A stretch of 64,000 bases of DNA from Chloroflexota bacterium (GCA_023389575.1 JAEWEG010000037.1:62001-126000); one strand, 5' to 3'. Positions 16,608 to 26,120 are shown, counted from the first letter of the stretch. Notes: generated by a model from the letters alone, not told the origin. A program made the numbers and translations.

Positions 16608-17126
16608 GTGTCAGACAGCAACCGCTCCATTCAGGTAAACGCGCCACTGGCGATCATCCTTATCGTCGGCGTGCTCGTCATCGCCTCCGTTGGCTGGACC
16701 CTCTCCATGCGCTCGAGCCTGGATGACGCGAACGATAAGGTCGCCGAGCTCCAGGCCGAGGTCGATCTCCTCCGCCAGCAGGCCAACGCCACCGCCTACA
16801 TGCTCGCCCCCTCGCCCGACGCCCCGGCCAACGCGCACGGCACCGCCTTCTTTTCGCTGAATGGCGATGGCGTCATCACGGTCGCCAACCTGGACCAACT
16901 CGCCGAGGGCCGGCTGTACCAGGCCTGGTACTATCCGACCTCCGACGCCGAGCCATACCCGGGCGCGACGTTCTCGGTCGACGCCAATGGCACCGGCTTC
17001 ATGCTCATCCCGGCCGACGTAGGGCTGTTCACCGATGTCTCCGTTACCCTGGAGCCCGAAACCGGCAGCACGTCCCCCACCGGGCCCGTCATGCTCACGG
17101 GGTCCACGGGCGGCGCCCGCGGCTAG
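16608..17126 (+). CDS. membrane-anchored RskA-like (anti-sigma-K C-terminal) protein
   Basis: A 172-residue protein with one membrane helix (about 13-34), a short coiled coil (36-62) and an extracytoplasmic domain (75-165) resembling the C-terminal part of anti-sigma-K factors: LYQAWYYPTSDAEPYPGATF and the late GPVMLTG are typical. The N-terminal zinc-binding anti-sigma domain is absent, the cytoplasmic part being only about 12 residues, and no sigma factor gene adjoins it, so it cannot work as a normal anti-sigma factor. The GTG start has AGGGGA upstream; an earlier ATG lacks this. Confidence 0.75.
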   Translation: MSDSNRSIQVNAPLAIILIVGVLVIASVGWTLSMRSSLDDANDKVAELQAEVDLLRQQANATAYMLAPSPDAPANAHGTAFFSLNGDGVITVANLDQLAEGRLYQAWYYPTSDAEPYPGATFSVDANGTGFMLIPADVGLFTDVSVTLEPETGSTSPTGPVMLTGSTGGARG

Positions 17127-17225
17127 CCCCGCTCGCCGTATACTGCCGGGGCATTTTCGCTGGGAAACCCGCGCCAGGTCGCGAGCGTATCGTGGACGTT
17201 TCGTCCGCCACCGGATTGGGGAGTC

Positions 17226-18866
17226 GTGACAGGTATACCCGCCAACGGCGACGCTCTGGCCCCTCCTGTCTCCCCGCGTCCCGTCGCCACCGTGGACTGG
17301 CTGTGGCTCGGCGCCGCCATTCTCCTCGCCCTCGCGCTCCGCATCCCTTTTTTCCGCATCCCGATGCTCGCGGACGAAGGCGGCTACGCCTGGGCCACCC
17401 GAGGTTGGGTCGAGGGCACGGGCCAGCTGTACGACGACCTGTGGATTAGCCGTCCCCAGGGCATCTTCTTCGTCTACGCCGGCATCTTCGATTTGTTTGG
17501 CACCGACACGGTCGCCATCCGGTTCGCCGCCTGGATCGCCACCGCCCTCACCATCATCGCCATCTGGGGGTTCACGCGCCTGTGCGCCACCGCCGTCGCC
17601 GCCAATCTCGCGGCTCTGATCTTCGCCGTCACCTCATCGCTGCCAAATCTGGAAGGCTATTCCGCGAATGCCGAAATCTTCATGGGCATGCCCGCCGCCT
17701 TCGCCGCGCTCTGGCTGCTGGGCCTTCGACGCTCGGGATGGTCCCGCTGGCAACTCGTCGGTGTCGGCCTGCTGATCGGCGTCGCCACCTCCCTCAAGCC
17801 GTCCGGCTTTGTCATGCTGCCGGTCGCCATCGCCTTCATCTTCCTCATCGGCGACGGTTCCAGCACGCGCGAGCGCTGGAACCGAATCGCCCCGATTCTC
17901 GCCGGTGTCGCCATCGTCGGCATTGCCTCGCTCATCCATGGCTGGATGCTGGGATGGAGCAACTTCTTCTACGCCACCATTTCCTACCGGTTGACCGCCC
18001 AAAGCGCCGCCACGGTTGGCCTCCAACACAACCTGGAGGCCATCGTCGACCTCATCATCCGGGCCCTGGCGCTCCTGCTCGCCGTGGCGCTTCTCCTGAT
18101 CGTCCGCTATCGCGACCGCCTGGCCGCCTTGGCGCGAAGGCTGCGCCTGGCCATCGCGGAAGGTTCATCAAACCCACGCGAGCTCGCCAGCGGCGTCCTG
18201 ACCTCTCCAGTCCCACACCTGTTCAGCAATCCACGCCGCCCGCGCAACGATGGCAAATTCCTGCTCCGGCTATGGATGCTCGGCAGCCTGCTCGGCGCGG
18301 CCATTGGCGGAGACTGGTGGTCCCACTACCTCATCCAGGTGGTCGCGCCACTTTCGATCTGGATGGGCTGGACCATCACCCTCATCTGGCCCGGGATAAC
18401 GAAAATGGCGCGTGGCGCACTCGCCACCGCCATCGTCATCATGCTCTTCTTCCCGTTCTGGGTTCTTGGTTATGGCTCGCCCGAAAACATGGCCAGTGGA
18501 TTGTTCTCCCACCCTGGCTACCCGGCGCAGGCTGCGGTCGCGCGCTACATTCGCGAGAACACCGAGCCCGGAATCACCATTTACGTCGCCTTCGACCAGG
18601 CATCGGTGTACTACCTAGCCGACCGTCCACCCGCCTACCGGCACCTCTACGACCAGGAATTGCGGGGTATCCCCAGCTCCTACTCGGACGTCATCGCCAT
18701 CATCCGGAGTCCAGACCGCCCGCGGTTCATCATCAGCACCCGCCAGCCTGGCCCCTTCGCGGACGACAGCCGGGCGTTCTGGCAGGAGGTGGGCCAGTAC
18801 TACGAAGTGGTCGAGACCATCGAAGGCGTGCCAATCTACCAGGACAAGGAAACGATCGATCCCTGA
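17226..18866 (+). CDS. GT39-like membrane glycosyltransferase
   Basis: A polytopic membrane protein of the dolichyl-phosphate mannosyltransferase / ArnT-like (GT-C) group, which transfers sugars from polyprenyl-phosphate donors to proteins or lipids on the outer face of the membrane. The first extracytoplasmic loop carries the acidic motif (MLADEGGYAW) expected of GT-C enzymes. About eleven membrane helices are followed by a soluble C-terminal part (about 430-546). The GTG start is weakly supported. Donor and acceptor cannot be read from sequence. It follows the RskA-like gene by 100 bases and may be co-transcribed. Confidence 0.82.
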   Translation: MTGIPANGDALAPPVSPRPVATVDWLWLGAAILLALALRIPFFRIPMLADEGGYAWATRGWVEGTGQLYDDLWISRPQGIFFVYAGIFDLFGTDTVAIRFAAWIATALTIIAIWGFTRLCATAVAANLAALIFAVTSSLPNLEGYSANAEIFMGMPAAFAALWLLGLRRSGWSRWQLVGVGLLIGVATSLKPSGFVMLPVAIAFIFLIGDGSSTRERWNRIAPILAGVAIVGIASLIHGWMLGWSNFFYATISYRLTAQSAATVGLQHNLEAIVDLIIRALALLLAVALLLIVRYRDRLAALARRLRLAIAEGSSNPRELASGVLTSPVPHLFSNPRRPRNDGKFLLRLWMLGSLLGAAIGGDWWSHYLIQVVAPLSIWMGWTITLIWPGITKMARGALATAIVIMLFFPFWVLGYGSPENMASGLFSHPGYPAQAAVARYIRENTEPGITIYVAFDQASVYYLADRPPAYRHLYDQELRGIPSSYSDVIAIIRSPDRPRFIISTRQPGPFADDSRAFWQEVGQYYEVVETIEGVPIYQDKETIDP

Positions 18867-18884
18867 TCGAGCGGTCTCCCGATC

Positions 18885-19235
18885 CTATACCCGCCAGCTT
18901 GGAAGTTCCTCGGCCGGCAGGATACTCCCGGATTCATCCACCGCGCCCACGGTCTCCATCTGCTCGTGTTGCAGGAAGGCGGCCCGGCCGATCACATGCG
19001 ACGCCACCGGCGTGGTGATCAACAGCGCCAGGCACACCAGCGAGAGGCGCGCCCACATCTCGATGCCACCCACCGCGAGACCGGAAAGGGCAAGCACCAT
19101 CACGCCCAGGAACACCGCCTTGCTTGCCCCGTGCAGCTTCGTGTACACGTCCGGCATTCTGATCAGGCCAACAACGCCCAGGGTCATTACCAGCACCCCA
19201 AGGATCACGAACCCGTCGAATATGAATGCGCGCAT
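18885..19235 (-). CDS. mrpG: Mrp cation/proton antiporter subunit G
   Basis: The smallest-group subunit of the multisubunit Mrp (Na+/H+) antiporter. Three membrane helices are predicted, and the conserved segment GVVGLIRMPDVYTKLHGASKA is present. AAGGAG stands six bases before the ATG. It is the last gene of the operon, 12 bases after mrpF. The C-terminal 20 residues are acidic and not conserved. Confidence 0.93.
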   Translation of the reverse strand: MRAFIFDGFVILGVLVMTLGVVGLIRMPDVYTKLHGASKAVFLGVMVLALSGLAVGGIEMWARLSLVCLALLITTPVASHVIGRAAFLQHEQMETVGAVDESGSILPAEELPSWRV

Positions 19236-19247
19236 CGCAAGCTCCTT

Positions 19248-19514
19248 CTAGAACACCCTGCGTTCGCTGTAGTACCGCGATGCCACCACGGTCGATACGA
19301 ACGACAGCAGCGCCAGCACCAGCGCGGCGTCCAGATAGTAGGACGTCTCGGTCGTGATCGAGTAGATGATCAGGAGCGCCACCAGCACCAGCGTCAGCGC
19401 GTCGAACGCGAGAATCCGCACCATTCCCGACTTCGTCCTGATCACCAGCGCCACGCAGACACACAGGAGGAACGTGAGCCAGATCGTGGCGACGTAGTAG
19501 GTAATCTCGTGCAT
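19248..19514 (-). CDS. mrpF: Mrp cation/proton antiporter subunit F
   Basis: An 88-residue protein with three membrane helices, belonging to the MrpF/PhaF family (RILAFDALTLVLVALLIIYS is diagnostic). Required for assembly of the complete antiporter complex. The start ATG directly follows the mrpE stop and has GGGAGAGGAG upstream, within the end of mrpE. Confidence 0.92.
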   Translation of the reverse strand: MHEITYYVATIWLTFLLCVCVALVIRTKSGMVRILAFDALTLVLVALLIIYSITTETSYYLDAALVLALLSFVSTVVASRYYSERRVF

Positions 19515-20060
19515 CTAGCTCTCCTCTCCCTTGAGTGAACGCGACTCGGGAGTCGCCGGCTTGTGAGGCTTGTGGCTTCCGTACTCCCACAGCCTGTAGT
19601 ACTTCTCCACGCTCTCGCGCAGCATGTCGGGATCGCTGGCGTCGATGTAGTGAACGAGCATGGTCCGGTCATCCCAGTCGATGTCCACCACGAACGAGCC
19701 CGGCGAAATCGTGATCAGGTGACCGACGAATCCAACCGCGGCATCGGAGTGGTTGCCAAACGGCACCTTCACGATCCCGGGATGATCCAGCTTCCGGATC
19801 CCAACCACGTAGACCGCCACCTGCCACGTGCCTTTGAGAATGTCGTTCCCGAGGTACCAGAGGAACACTGGCACACGGACCAGCAAGTGAATGACAAACT
19901 CTGACTCCGCCCGGTATGCAGGCAGGATTCGCTTGCGATACACAATCAACAGCAGCGTTGACAACACCGCGCCAACGAGCAGATCCTGCCACGCCAGGCT
20001 TGCCAGCGTCAGGGCGAATGTCAGCGTAAGCCCCGCCCCAACCAGTGCGTGGAACATCAT
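19515..20060 (-). CDS. mrpE: Mrp cation/proton antiporter subunit E
   Basis: MrpE has two to three N-terminal membrane helices and a cytoplasmic domain with the conserved VPVFLWYLGNDILKGTWQVA segment. At 181 residues it is of normal size. It overlaps mrpD by four bases (ATGA), indicating translational coupling. Loss of MrpE in other bacteria reduces complex stability. Confidence 0.93.
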   Translation of the reverse strand: MMFHALVGAGLTLTFALTLASLAWQDLLVGAVLSTLLLIVYRKRILPAYRAESEFVIHLLVRVPVFLWYLGNDILKGTWQVAVYVVGIRKLDHPGIVKVPFGNHSDAAVGFVGHLITISPGSFVVDIDWDDRTMLVHYIDASDPDMLRESVEKYYRLWEYGSHKPHKPATPESRSLKGEES

Positions 20061-21430
20061 GGCGTCCGCTCCGGCAACATCCGTACCGCCTGTTCCGTCA
20101 GGGCAAGCAGCGGCTCGGGGTATACGCCAATCACCACGATGGCCACTGCCACCACGGCTACCAGCCCCAGGGCGCCCCTGGTAGTCGCCTCGTCGGCCGG
20201 CTCGTTAACCCAGAACCTGGCTCCGTACATTTGGAACATGTACACGAAGGACAACGCCCCGCCAAGGAACACGATCACCACCAACCATGCCCGATCGTTC
20301 GCCATGCTTGCCTGGAACACGGCCATTTTTCCGAAGAAGCCACCCGCTGGCGGCACGCCCGCCACGCTGAACGCGCCCACCGCGAACGCCGCTCCGGCGA
20401 TCCAGCCTCGCAGGCTCGCCGCAAGGAACAGCAGCAGCTTGTTCAGCGCGTTGACCACCGCGTAGATCACCGCCGCCCGGTAGCCAACCTCGCCGCCGAT
20501 GCCGAGCGCGATCAGGATGTACCCCACTTGCCCGATCGATGAGTACGCCAGAACTTCCGCCGGGGAATGCCGGGCGATGGCCTGCACTCCGCCGTAGAGG
20601 ATGCTCAGGCTCCCGAGGATGATGATCACGAACGCGCTCTCGTGAAGCTCCCGCGAGAAAATGTCCGCCCCGAATCGCAGCAGACCATAGCTCCCGATAT
20701 TGGCCAACCCCGCGCTGAGGATCGCCGCCACCGCCGGTCGCGTGCCGGTGTACACCGCCGGTAACCAGAAGTGGAATGGAAACAGTCCCAGCTTGATGCT
20801 GAAGGCCACGAAGATCAGCGTCGCGGTCAGGATCGCCGGGTTTTCATGGATCAGCGGCGTTCGAAGCGCGATCAGGTCCATGTCGAGCCAGCCAGTGTTG
20901 TGATAGCTACTGGCGATGGCGATCAGGAACAACACCGAGCCCAGCAGGTTCACCACGATGAAGATCATTGCCGCCCGCAACTGCCGGGGCGTCTCACCGT
21001 AGGAAGCCATCACGTAGGCCGCGATCATCGAGATTTCGAAGAAGACGTAGAAGTTGAACGCGTCGCCTGTGAAGAACAGGCCTGTGAGTCCGAGCCCCAT
21101 GAACACGGCCAGCGCCGGGAAGATCCGCGCCTTGACGTCCCGCGAAACCTCGAACCACAGCGCGGTCATCAACACCAGCAGCGAGAGCACCGCGAACGTG
21201 ATCCCGAGCAGGTCCACGCGCAGCGCGATGCCGACGCCAGGCTGCCAGCCCGCGACCGCCATCTCTTGTGGACCGTCGTTGTACACGGTGACGCCAAGCA
21301 CCGTCACGGCCGTGGTCGCCGCGGCGAGCAAGCCAACCGCCAGGTACCCCACCGGCCTCCTGGTGCCGTCCATCACCGCCAGGATCACCCCGCCAATCCA
21401 CAGTATGGCGAGGGGAAGCGCTATCATCAT
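20057..21430 (-). CDS. mrpD: Mrp cation/proton antiporter subunit D
   Basis: A 457-residue polytopic protein homologous to NuoN/NuoM of complex I and to MrpA, one of the two proton-pumping-like subunits. About fourteen membrane helices are predicted; IKLGLFPFHFWLPAVYTGTRPAVAA contains the lysine and proline-rich loop typical of the family, and EISMIAAYVMASYG the conserved glutamate region. It overlaps both neighbours by four bases. Confidence 0.95.
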   Translation of the reverse strand: MMIALPLAILWIGGVILAVMDGTRRPVGYLAVGLLAAATTAVTVLGVTVYNDGPQEMAVAGWQPGVGIALRVDLLGITFAVLSLLVLMTALWFEVSRDVKARIFPALAVFMGLGLTGLFFTGDAFNFYVFFEISMIAAYVMASYGETPRQLRAAMIFIVVNLLGSVLFLIAIASSYHNTGWLDMDLIALRTPLIHENPAILTATLIFVAFSIKLGLFPFHFWLPAVYTGTRPAVAAILSAGLANIGSYGLLRFGADIFSRELHESAFVIIILGSLSILYGGVQAIARHSPAEVLAYSSIGQVGYILIALGIGGEVGYRAAVIYAVVNALNKLLLFLAASLRGWIAGAAFAVGAFSVAGVPPAGGFFGKMAVFQASMANDRAWLVVIVFLGGALSFVYMFQMYGARFWVNEPADEATTRGALGLVAVVAVAIVVIGVYPEPLLALTEQAVRMLPERTP

Positions 21431-21900
21431 TGTCGCGCCTCCTCTGGCACCACGGCCGTTTCGCGGCGATCGTCCCCCGGGTCCTCATCGGAGCCGTCGT
21501 CGGCGTCGCCATCGCTGCCCATCATGGCCGCCAGGTTCTCTCCAGTGCCCTGGTCATCCAGCATCGCCTGGCGCTCTTCTTCGTTTCCAATCCTCGTGAT
21601 ATCCACCGAGTGGTGCGAGTCGTACACGCGATACACCAGCGCCAGCACCAGGGTCGCCGTGCCGAAGCTGATCACGATCGCCGTCAGCGTCAGCGCCTGC
21701 ACGAGCGGATCGGACAGCCCTTCGTCGGATGGCACCAGCGGAGCGGCGCCTTCGCGCAGCCCCGCCGACATGATGAACAGGTTCGCCGCGTTGCCCAGCA
21801 GGATCATGCCGGTGATCACCCGGATCAGGTCCCGCTTCAGCATCAGGTAGGCGGCCACCCCGAAGATCACCGCCACGGTCAGGGAGATAAGCAGTGTCAT
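21427..21900 (-). CDS. mrpC: Mrp cation/proton antiporter subunit C
   Basis: A NuoK-like subunit with three membrane helices (first 110 residues, including TGMILLGNAANLFIMSAG). At 157 residues it is about 40 longer than many MrpC proteins; the extra C-terminal part is hydrophilic and strongly acidic (SDGDADDGSDEDPGDD) and probably cytoplasmic. Four-base overlaps with mrpB and mrpD. Confidence 0.93.
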   Translation of the reverse strand: MTLLISLTVAVIFGVAAYLMLKRDLIRVITGMILLGNAANLFIMSAGLREGAAPLVPSDEGLSDPLVQALTLTAIVISFGTATLVLALVYRVYDSHHSVDITRIGNEEERQAMLDDQGTGENLAAMMGSDGDADDGSDEDPGDDRRETAVVPEEARQ

Positions 21901-22397
21901 GGCACGCCACCTCCATCACGACGGCCTGGAACCTGCCGCGCCAAACCCGCCTCCTGCGCTTCCCGCTGGCGGCGGTCAATTTCTCGCGCCACCGAGGCCA
22001 GCGAGCCAACGCAGAAACCAAAGACCACCAGGAACACCCCAATATCGAACAACACCGGTGTGATCAGCTCCAGCGAGCCAAAATGGATCACGTGGTCCCC
22101 TGCCGGTGGGTAGTGATACAGGATCGGGTTGCCGAACAGGACGGGACCGAACGCCGTGGACAACGCCAGCAGCAGCCCGGCGAACGTCGCCAGTGGGGCG
22201 TACCGCGCCAGTGGCAACCGTTCGAATTCGTCCGCCCCGAAGGCCACCGCCTGGAGAATCACTCCAAGCGAGGCGATCACACCAGCCGAAAATCCGTCGC
22301 CAATATCCGCGTACCCCTTCAGCAGCACCGCGAACGCGACCATCCAGATCGGAAGGAACAGGACTCGAGCGGCAAATCGAGTAATCGGCGATGTCAT
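21897..22397 (-). CDS. mrpB: Mrp cation/proton antiporter subunit B
   Basis: MrpB/MnhB domain protein with four to five membrane helices. GYADIGDGFSAGVIASLGVILQAVAFG is the family's typical sequence (usually H/N-xPGGGF; here DGF, the expected glycine pair being replaced). Length 166. It is translationally coupled to mrpA and mrpC by ATGA overlaps. Confidence 0.92.
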   Translation of the reverse strand: MTSPITRFAARVLFLPIWMVAFAVLLKGYADIGDGFSAGVIASLGVILQAVAFGADEFERLPLARYAPLATFAGLLLALSTAFGPVLFGNPILYHYPPAGDHVIHFGSLELITPVLFDIGVFLVVFGFCVGSLASVAREIDRRQREAQEAGLARQVPGRRDGGGVP

Positions 22398-24721
22398 CGC
22401 AATCGCCCCCTTCTGATCAGGCCAAGCACACCAAGCATCACCAGGGTGACGACCGTGATTTCGCCCAAGGTGTCGAATCCGCGAAAATCCGCCAGGATCA
22501 CCGTCACCACATCCTTGCCATGGGCAAGTGGCGTCAGTTCGTCATACGTCCGGATCAGGGCGTTCGACCCCGACGGTCGCGAGAGCACGCCCCACACCAC
22601 CACAAACGCCATCAACCCGGTCAATCCCGCCAGGATGATGTCACGGCGAGTACTCAGCCGCTCGGTCGGTACCCGCGTCTCGAAGCGCAGGATGCTGCGT
22701 GGCATCAGGAGCAGCATGGCGATGAAGAACACGCTCAGCACGGTCTCGACCAGCACCGCGACCAGCGCCACGTCCGGCGCGCCAACAAGGGCGTAAATAA
22801 CCGCCAGGCTGAACCCCACGCAGGACATCGTCAGCACGATCCGGAGGTGCCCACGGGGAATCGCGACCGCGATCGCGGACAGCGCCGTCACCACCAGCAT
22901 GGTCGCGACCGGCAGGTCCGTGTACTCCCAGTCTCCCACCACGAACGCGCCGTTATTGGGTGTCAGGAACACCGTCATACCAACCAGCGCCCCGGTTGGC
23001 GCGAGAATCGTCGCCACGCGGCTCCGGAGGTCGCGAACCTCGATTCGGTGAATCCAGTCTGAAATCGCTTCCAGGCTGGTCAGCGTCATCCGGTAGATGC
23101 GCTCAGGACCGATGTACTCACCCGTCCGAGCGACCGCCCTCGCCCCGGAAGCCCACAATCGCTCGCTGAGCAGGATCCCGATTCCGGCCACCCATGCGGC
23201 GACCGCCATCACATTCTCATGCCGGGTGTCCAGGTGATACCCGATCTTGATCGTAGCCGGGTTTGACGCGGTGATCGTGGAGGCCGCTTCCGCTATGTGC
23301 ACCGGCCATGCGGTCCACACCCCAAACAGCACCGTGAGAACGCCCAGCGCCACGACCGGCGCCACCAGGAAGCGCGAGATCGACTCTGGCCGCGCCCGCA
23401 CCGGGCCGAGGAACACGCCGACCCAGAATCGCCCGATATAGGCGAAGGTCAGGGAGGCGGCCACGACCGAAAGCACACCGTACACCGGTCCTCGCTCCCA
23501 GGCCGAGGCGAAGAACAGCTCGTCCTTGAAGAACCCGATCGTCAACGGCAGCGCCGCCAGCCCCGCCGCCGCCAGGGCACTCCCGGCGGCCAGCAGCGGC
23601 ATCTCGCGCCACAGCCCTCCTGTCTTCGACATGTACTTCGTGCCGGTGGCCTCGGTCACCGCGCCGGCGGTCATGAACAGCGCGGATTTCACCAGCGCGT
23701 GGGCGAACACGTAGAACATGGCCCCGGAAAGCCCGTAGGCATTCCCAAGACCGAACATCACCACCACGTACCCGTACTGGGAAATCGTCGAGTACGCCAG
23801 GATTTGCTTGAGGTTGTCTCGCGTCAGCGAAATGATTCCGCCCACCACGATCGACAGGAACCCCACCACCAGCATCAGGTCTAGCAGCCAGTCGTGCACC
23901 GCGATCAATGGGTAGAACCGCCGGACCAGGAACACGCCCGCCGCCACCATCGCCGCCGAGTGGAGGTAGGCCGACACCGGGGTGGGCGCCGCCATCGCCT
24001 TCGGCAACCAGAAGTGGAACGGTACCTGCGCGCTCTTCGCCAGCGCGCCCACCGCGATCAACGCCACGGCCAGGCCCGCCCGCGTGCCATCCGGCTGGAG
24101 GGCGTTCAGGTCGGGTATCGAGAAGGTGCCGTAATCCTGGTAGAGGACCAGCATGCCGATCAGCACCAGCACCGCGCTGATGCCCGTCACCAGGAGTGCC
24201 ATCAACGCCGACGACCGCGAATCATCCTGGTCACGGTCATAGCCGATGAGGAAGAACGACGCGATCGCCGTGAGGTCCCAGAACAGGAACTGCAGCATCA
24301 TGTCGGCCGACATCACCAGCCCGACCATCGCCGCCATGAACAACAGCAGGAAGCCGAAGAATCTCGGCTGCTCGTGGAGGCCGCGCTTGAAATGGTGCAG
24401 GTGAAGCGGAATGTATTTGTAGGCGTAGATCACCACCGCCAGCCCGATGCCCGTCGCCAGCAGCGAGAACATCTGGGCCAGGCCATCCAGCTCCAGGTGG
24501 AACCTCAGCCCGAACGACTCCGCCCACCACACATCGACGGAAGACTGGTCGGCCCCGTATGACAGCAACACGATGATGAAACAGATCGCCATTGTCGCGA
24601 TCGCCGCGATGCCAGTCAGCGCGGGCCGCCGGACACCAACAAGCACCGTAACCGCTGGCGCCGCAAACGCGGCGCAGAGCAGGATTACAGCCCAGTTCGC
24701 TTGTTGGATGAAATCGGGCAT
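22394..24721 (-). CDS. mrpA: Mrp cation/proton antiporter subunit A
   Basis: The largest subunit, homologous to NuoL, likely to carry part of the proton path. About 20 membrane helices over 775 residues: an antiporter-like domain with AKSAQVPFHFWLPKAMAAPTPVSAYLHSA, then a C-terminal MbhD/MbhE-like region. It is the first gene of the operon; GGAGGGG precedes the ATG. The full A-G set supports sodium extrusion, pH homeostasis and interplay with proton-coupled ATP synthesis. Confidence 0.96.
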   Translation of the reverse strand: MPDFIQQANWAVILLCAAFAAPAVTVLVGVRRPALTGIAAIATMAICFIIVLLSYGADQSSVDVWWAESFGLRFHLELDGLAQMFSLLATGIGLAVVIYAYKYIPLHLHHFKRGLHEQPRFFGFLLLFMAAMVGLVMSADMMLQFLFWDLTAIASFFLIGYDRDQDDSRSSALMALLVTGISAVLVLIGMLVLYQDYGTFSIPDLNALQPDGTRAGLAVALIAVGALAKSAQVPFHFWLPKAMAAPTPVSAYLHSAAMVAAGVFLVRRFYPLIAVHDWLLDLMLVVGFLSIVVGGIISLTRDNLKQILAYSTISQYGYVVVMFGLGNAYGLSGAMFYVFAHALVKSALFMTAGAVTEATGTKYMSKTGGLWREMPLLAAGSALAAAGLAALPLTIGFFKDELFFASAWERGPVYGVLSVVAASLTFAYIGRFWVGVFLGPVRARPESISRFLVAPVVALGVLTVLFGVWTAWPVHIAEAASTITASNPATIKIGYHLDTRHENVMAVAAWVAGIGILLSERLWASGARAVARTGEYIGPERIYRMTLTSLEAISDWIHRIEVRDLRSRVATILAPTGALVGMTVFLTPNNGAFVVGDWEYTDLPVATMLVVTALSAIAVAIPRGHLRIVLTMSCVGFSLAVIYALVGAPDVALVAVLVETVLSVFFIAMLLLMPRSILRFETRVPTERLSTRRDIILAGLTGLMAFVVVWGVLSRPSGSNALIRTYDELTPLAHGKDVVTVILADFRGFDTLGEITVVTLVMLGVLGLIRRGRLR

Positions 24722-25052
24722 CGCCCCTCCGTGATGCTTTTTGCCAGAAGTTCCGGTGGTTTCGTGCCATCGTGACGTGCCGAACGAGGAGAGGAAATGT
24801 CTCTCAGCCCTGGAGACCCGTTCCCCGCGCGATCAGCGCACCGCCCTCTTGTGCGACACCTCGCGCTTCGCTCATTCAACGGGACCCTTCGCCATTGAGA
24901 ATGCAACAAAAAAGGGGCTGCTTTGGCAGTCCCTCACCGCTGTCACGACGAGTGCGATCCGGCGACAAACCGGTCAGGTCCATATTCAACTGCTTGATTC
25001 TAAACCGGGCCGGACCCTGTTGTCATTGCGAAAACCTCACCGCTTCACCAGT
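24722..25052. other. intergenic region upstream of mrpA
   Basis: About 330 bases between the mrp operon and the preceding minus-strand gene. It contains the terminator at 24908-24933 and then the mrp leader. No protein frame with a plausible start and no clear -10/-35 pair was found. Confidence 0.45.
24908..24933 (-). terminator. rho-independent terminator of the membrane-protein gene
   Basis: Read on the minus strand, an 8-bp stem with one A-C mismatch (24926-24933 with 24914-24921, loop of four) is followed by six T. It lies about 120 bases behind the stop of the gene ending at 25053 and separates it from the mrp operon. Confidence 0.75.
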
Positions 25053-26120
25053 TTATTCGCTCTTGCGCACCAATCCGACGCCCTCGGAACTGGGCACGAA
25101 CTCGGCGATATCGTCTCGTCCACCCCGCTCCCAGGCCAGCACATCGTGATACAGCGTCGCCACCTGGCGCCGGGCCGCCACCGGCTGGGCGTCGAACAGG
25201 GCCATGGCCTCCGGCGACAGCCTGGAGCGCAGTCGCCAGGCGCGGCGGGCATCGCTCCTGGTCATCGCCTCCGCCGGATCGCGCGGAACGCTCCACTCGG
25301 TGCACAGCACGTCGATTTCGTCGGCGGTCCGGCCAAGCATCTGCTCCACGAACGCGAGACCGCCAGCGGCGACCTCCACCGCGACTGGATCGGTTGCCGT
25401 GGTTTCCGAGACCGCCTCGACGGTAGCGGTCTGATCTTCAGCAGCGTCGGCCGCGACCGACGCCCGATCCGGACGCCGTGACAGCAACACTCCCCCGAAG
25501 ATTAGCCCGATACCGAGCGCCATCGCGATGTACAGGTACTCGTAATGTCCGAACCGCGTCAGGCTCCCGCCAGCCGCGACGGCCAGCGTGCCCACCAGAA
25601 TGAGCGAGCAGCCCCACATCCGGTTGCGGTTCGCGCCGCTCTGCTTGAACCGCCACACCGAATAGGCCGTGCCCGCCACGATTATCAGCGTTCCCACGGT
25701 GTTGATGATGATCGAGATCGCCACCATCTCCGGCCCGCGCTCGATCGCCTCCCAGCCTTCCTCCGCCAGGCGGCTCTGGTCGATCGGCGCGTTGACCACC
25801 AGCGAGATCCACAACGCCGTTATCAGCAGCGTTCCGCCCACCCCGAATCGCTTCATGGCGTTTGGAAATAGCAGGTAAAGCTGGCCTATCGCCAGGAAGG
25901 TCACCACCAGCGCCACACCGGACGCGTAGTAGGTCCGAGCCAGCCAGGCGCTCCACTCGACTCCCCGTCCATACGCATCCGCTCCCGCCGCGATCGCGAA
26001 CAGCGCGAACGCGATGCCCCAGATCACCTTGTCGGCGCGGGGCTTGCGAATCGCGTCCCGGAACATCACCCAGGAACACATCAACGCGATCAGGGAACAG
26101 GCTATCGGAAGGGCAATCAC
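25053..26120 (-). CDS. seven-helix membrane protein of unknown function
   Basis: A 355-residue protein with about seven membrane helices in residues 1-215 and a long hydrophilic C-terminal part (about 220-355). The tail is first Ala/Thr/Glu-rich, then helical with LSPEAMALFDAQPVAARRQVATLYHDV. No family was recognised. The GTG start lacks a clear ribosome-binding site. It stands alone upstream of the mrp operon and has its own terminator. The arrangement resembles a membrane sensor with a cytoplasmic tail, but this is only a guess. Confidence 0.65.
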   Translation of the reverse strand: MIALPIACSLIALMCSWVMFRDAIRKPRADKVIWGIAFALFAIAAGADAYGRGVEWSAWLARTYYASGVALVVTFLAIGQLYLLFPNAMKRFGVGGTLLITALWISLVVNAPIDQSRLAEEGWEAIERGPEMVAISIIINTVGTLIIVAGTAYSVWRFKQSGANRNRMWGCSLILVGTLAVAAGGSLTRFGHYEYLYIAMALGIGLIFGGVLLSRRPDRASVAADAAEDQTATVEAVSETTATDPVAVEVAAGGLAFVEQMLGRTADEIDVLCTEWSVPRDPAEAMTRSDARRAWRLRSRLSPEAMALFDAQPVAARRQVATLYHDVLAWERGGRDDIAEFVPSSEGVGLVRKSE

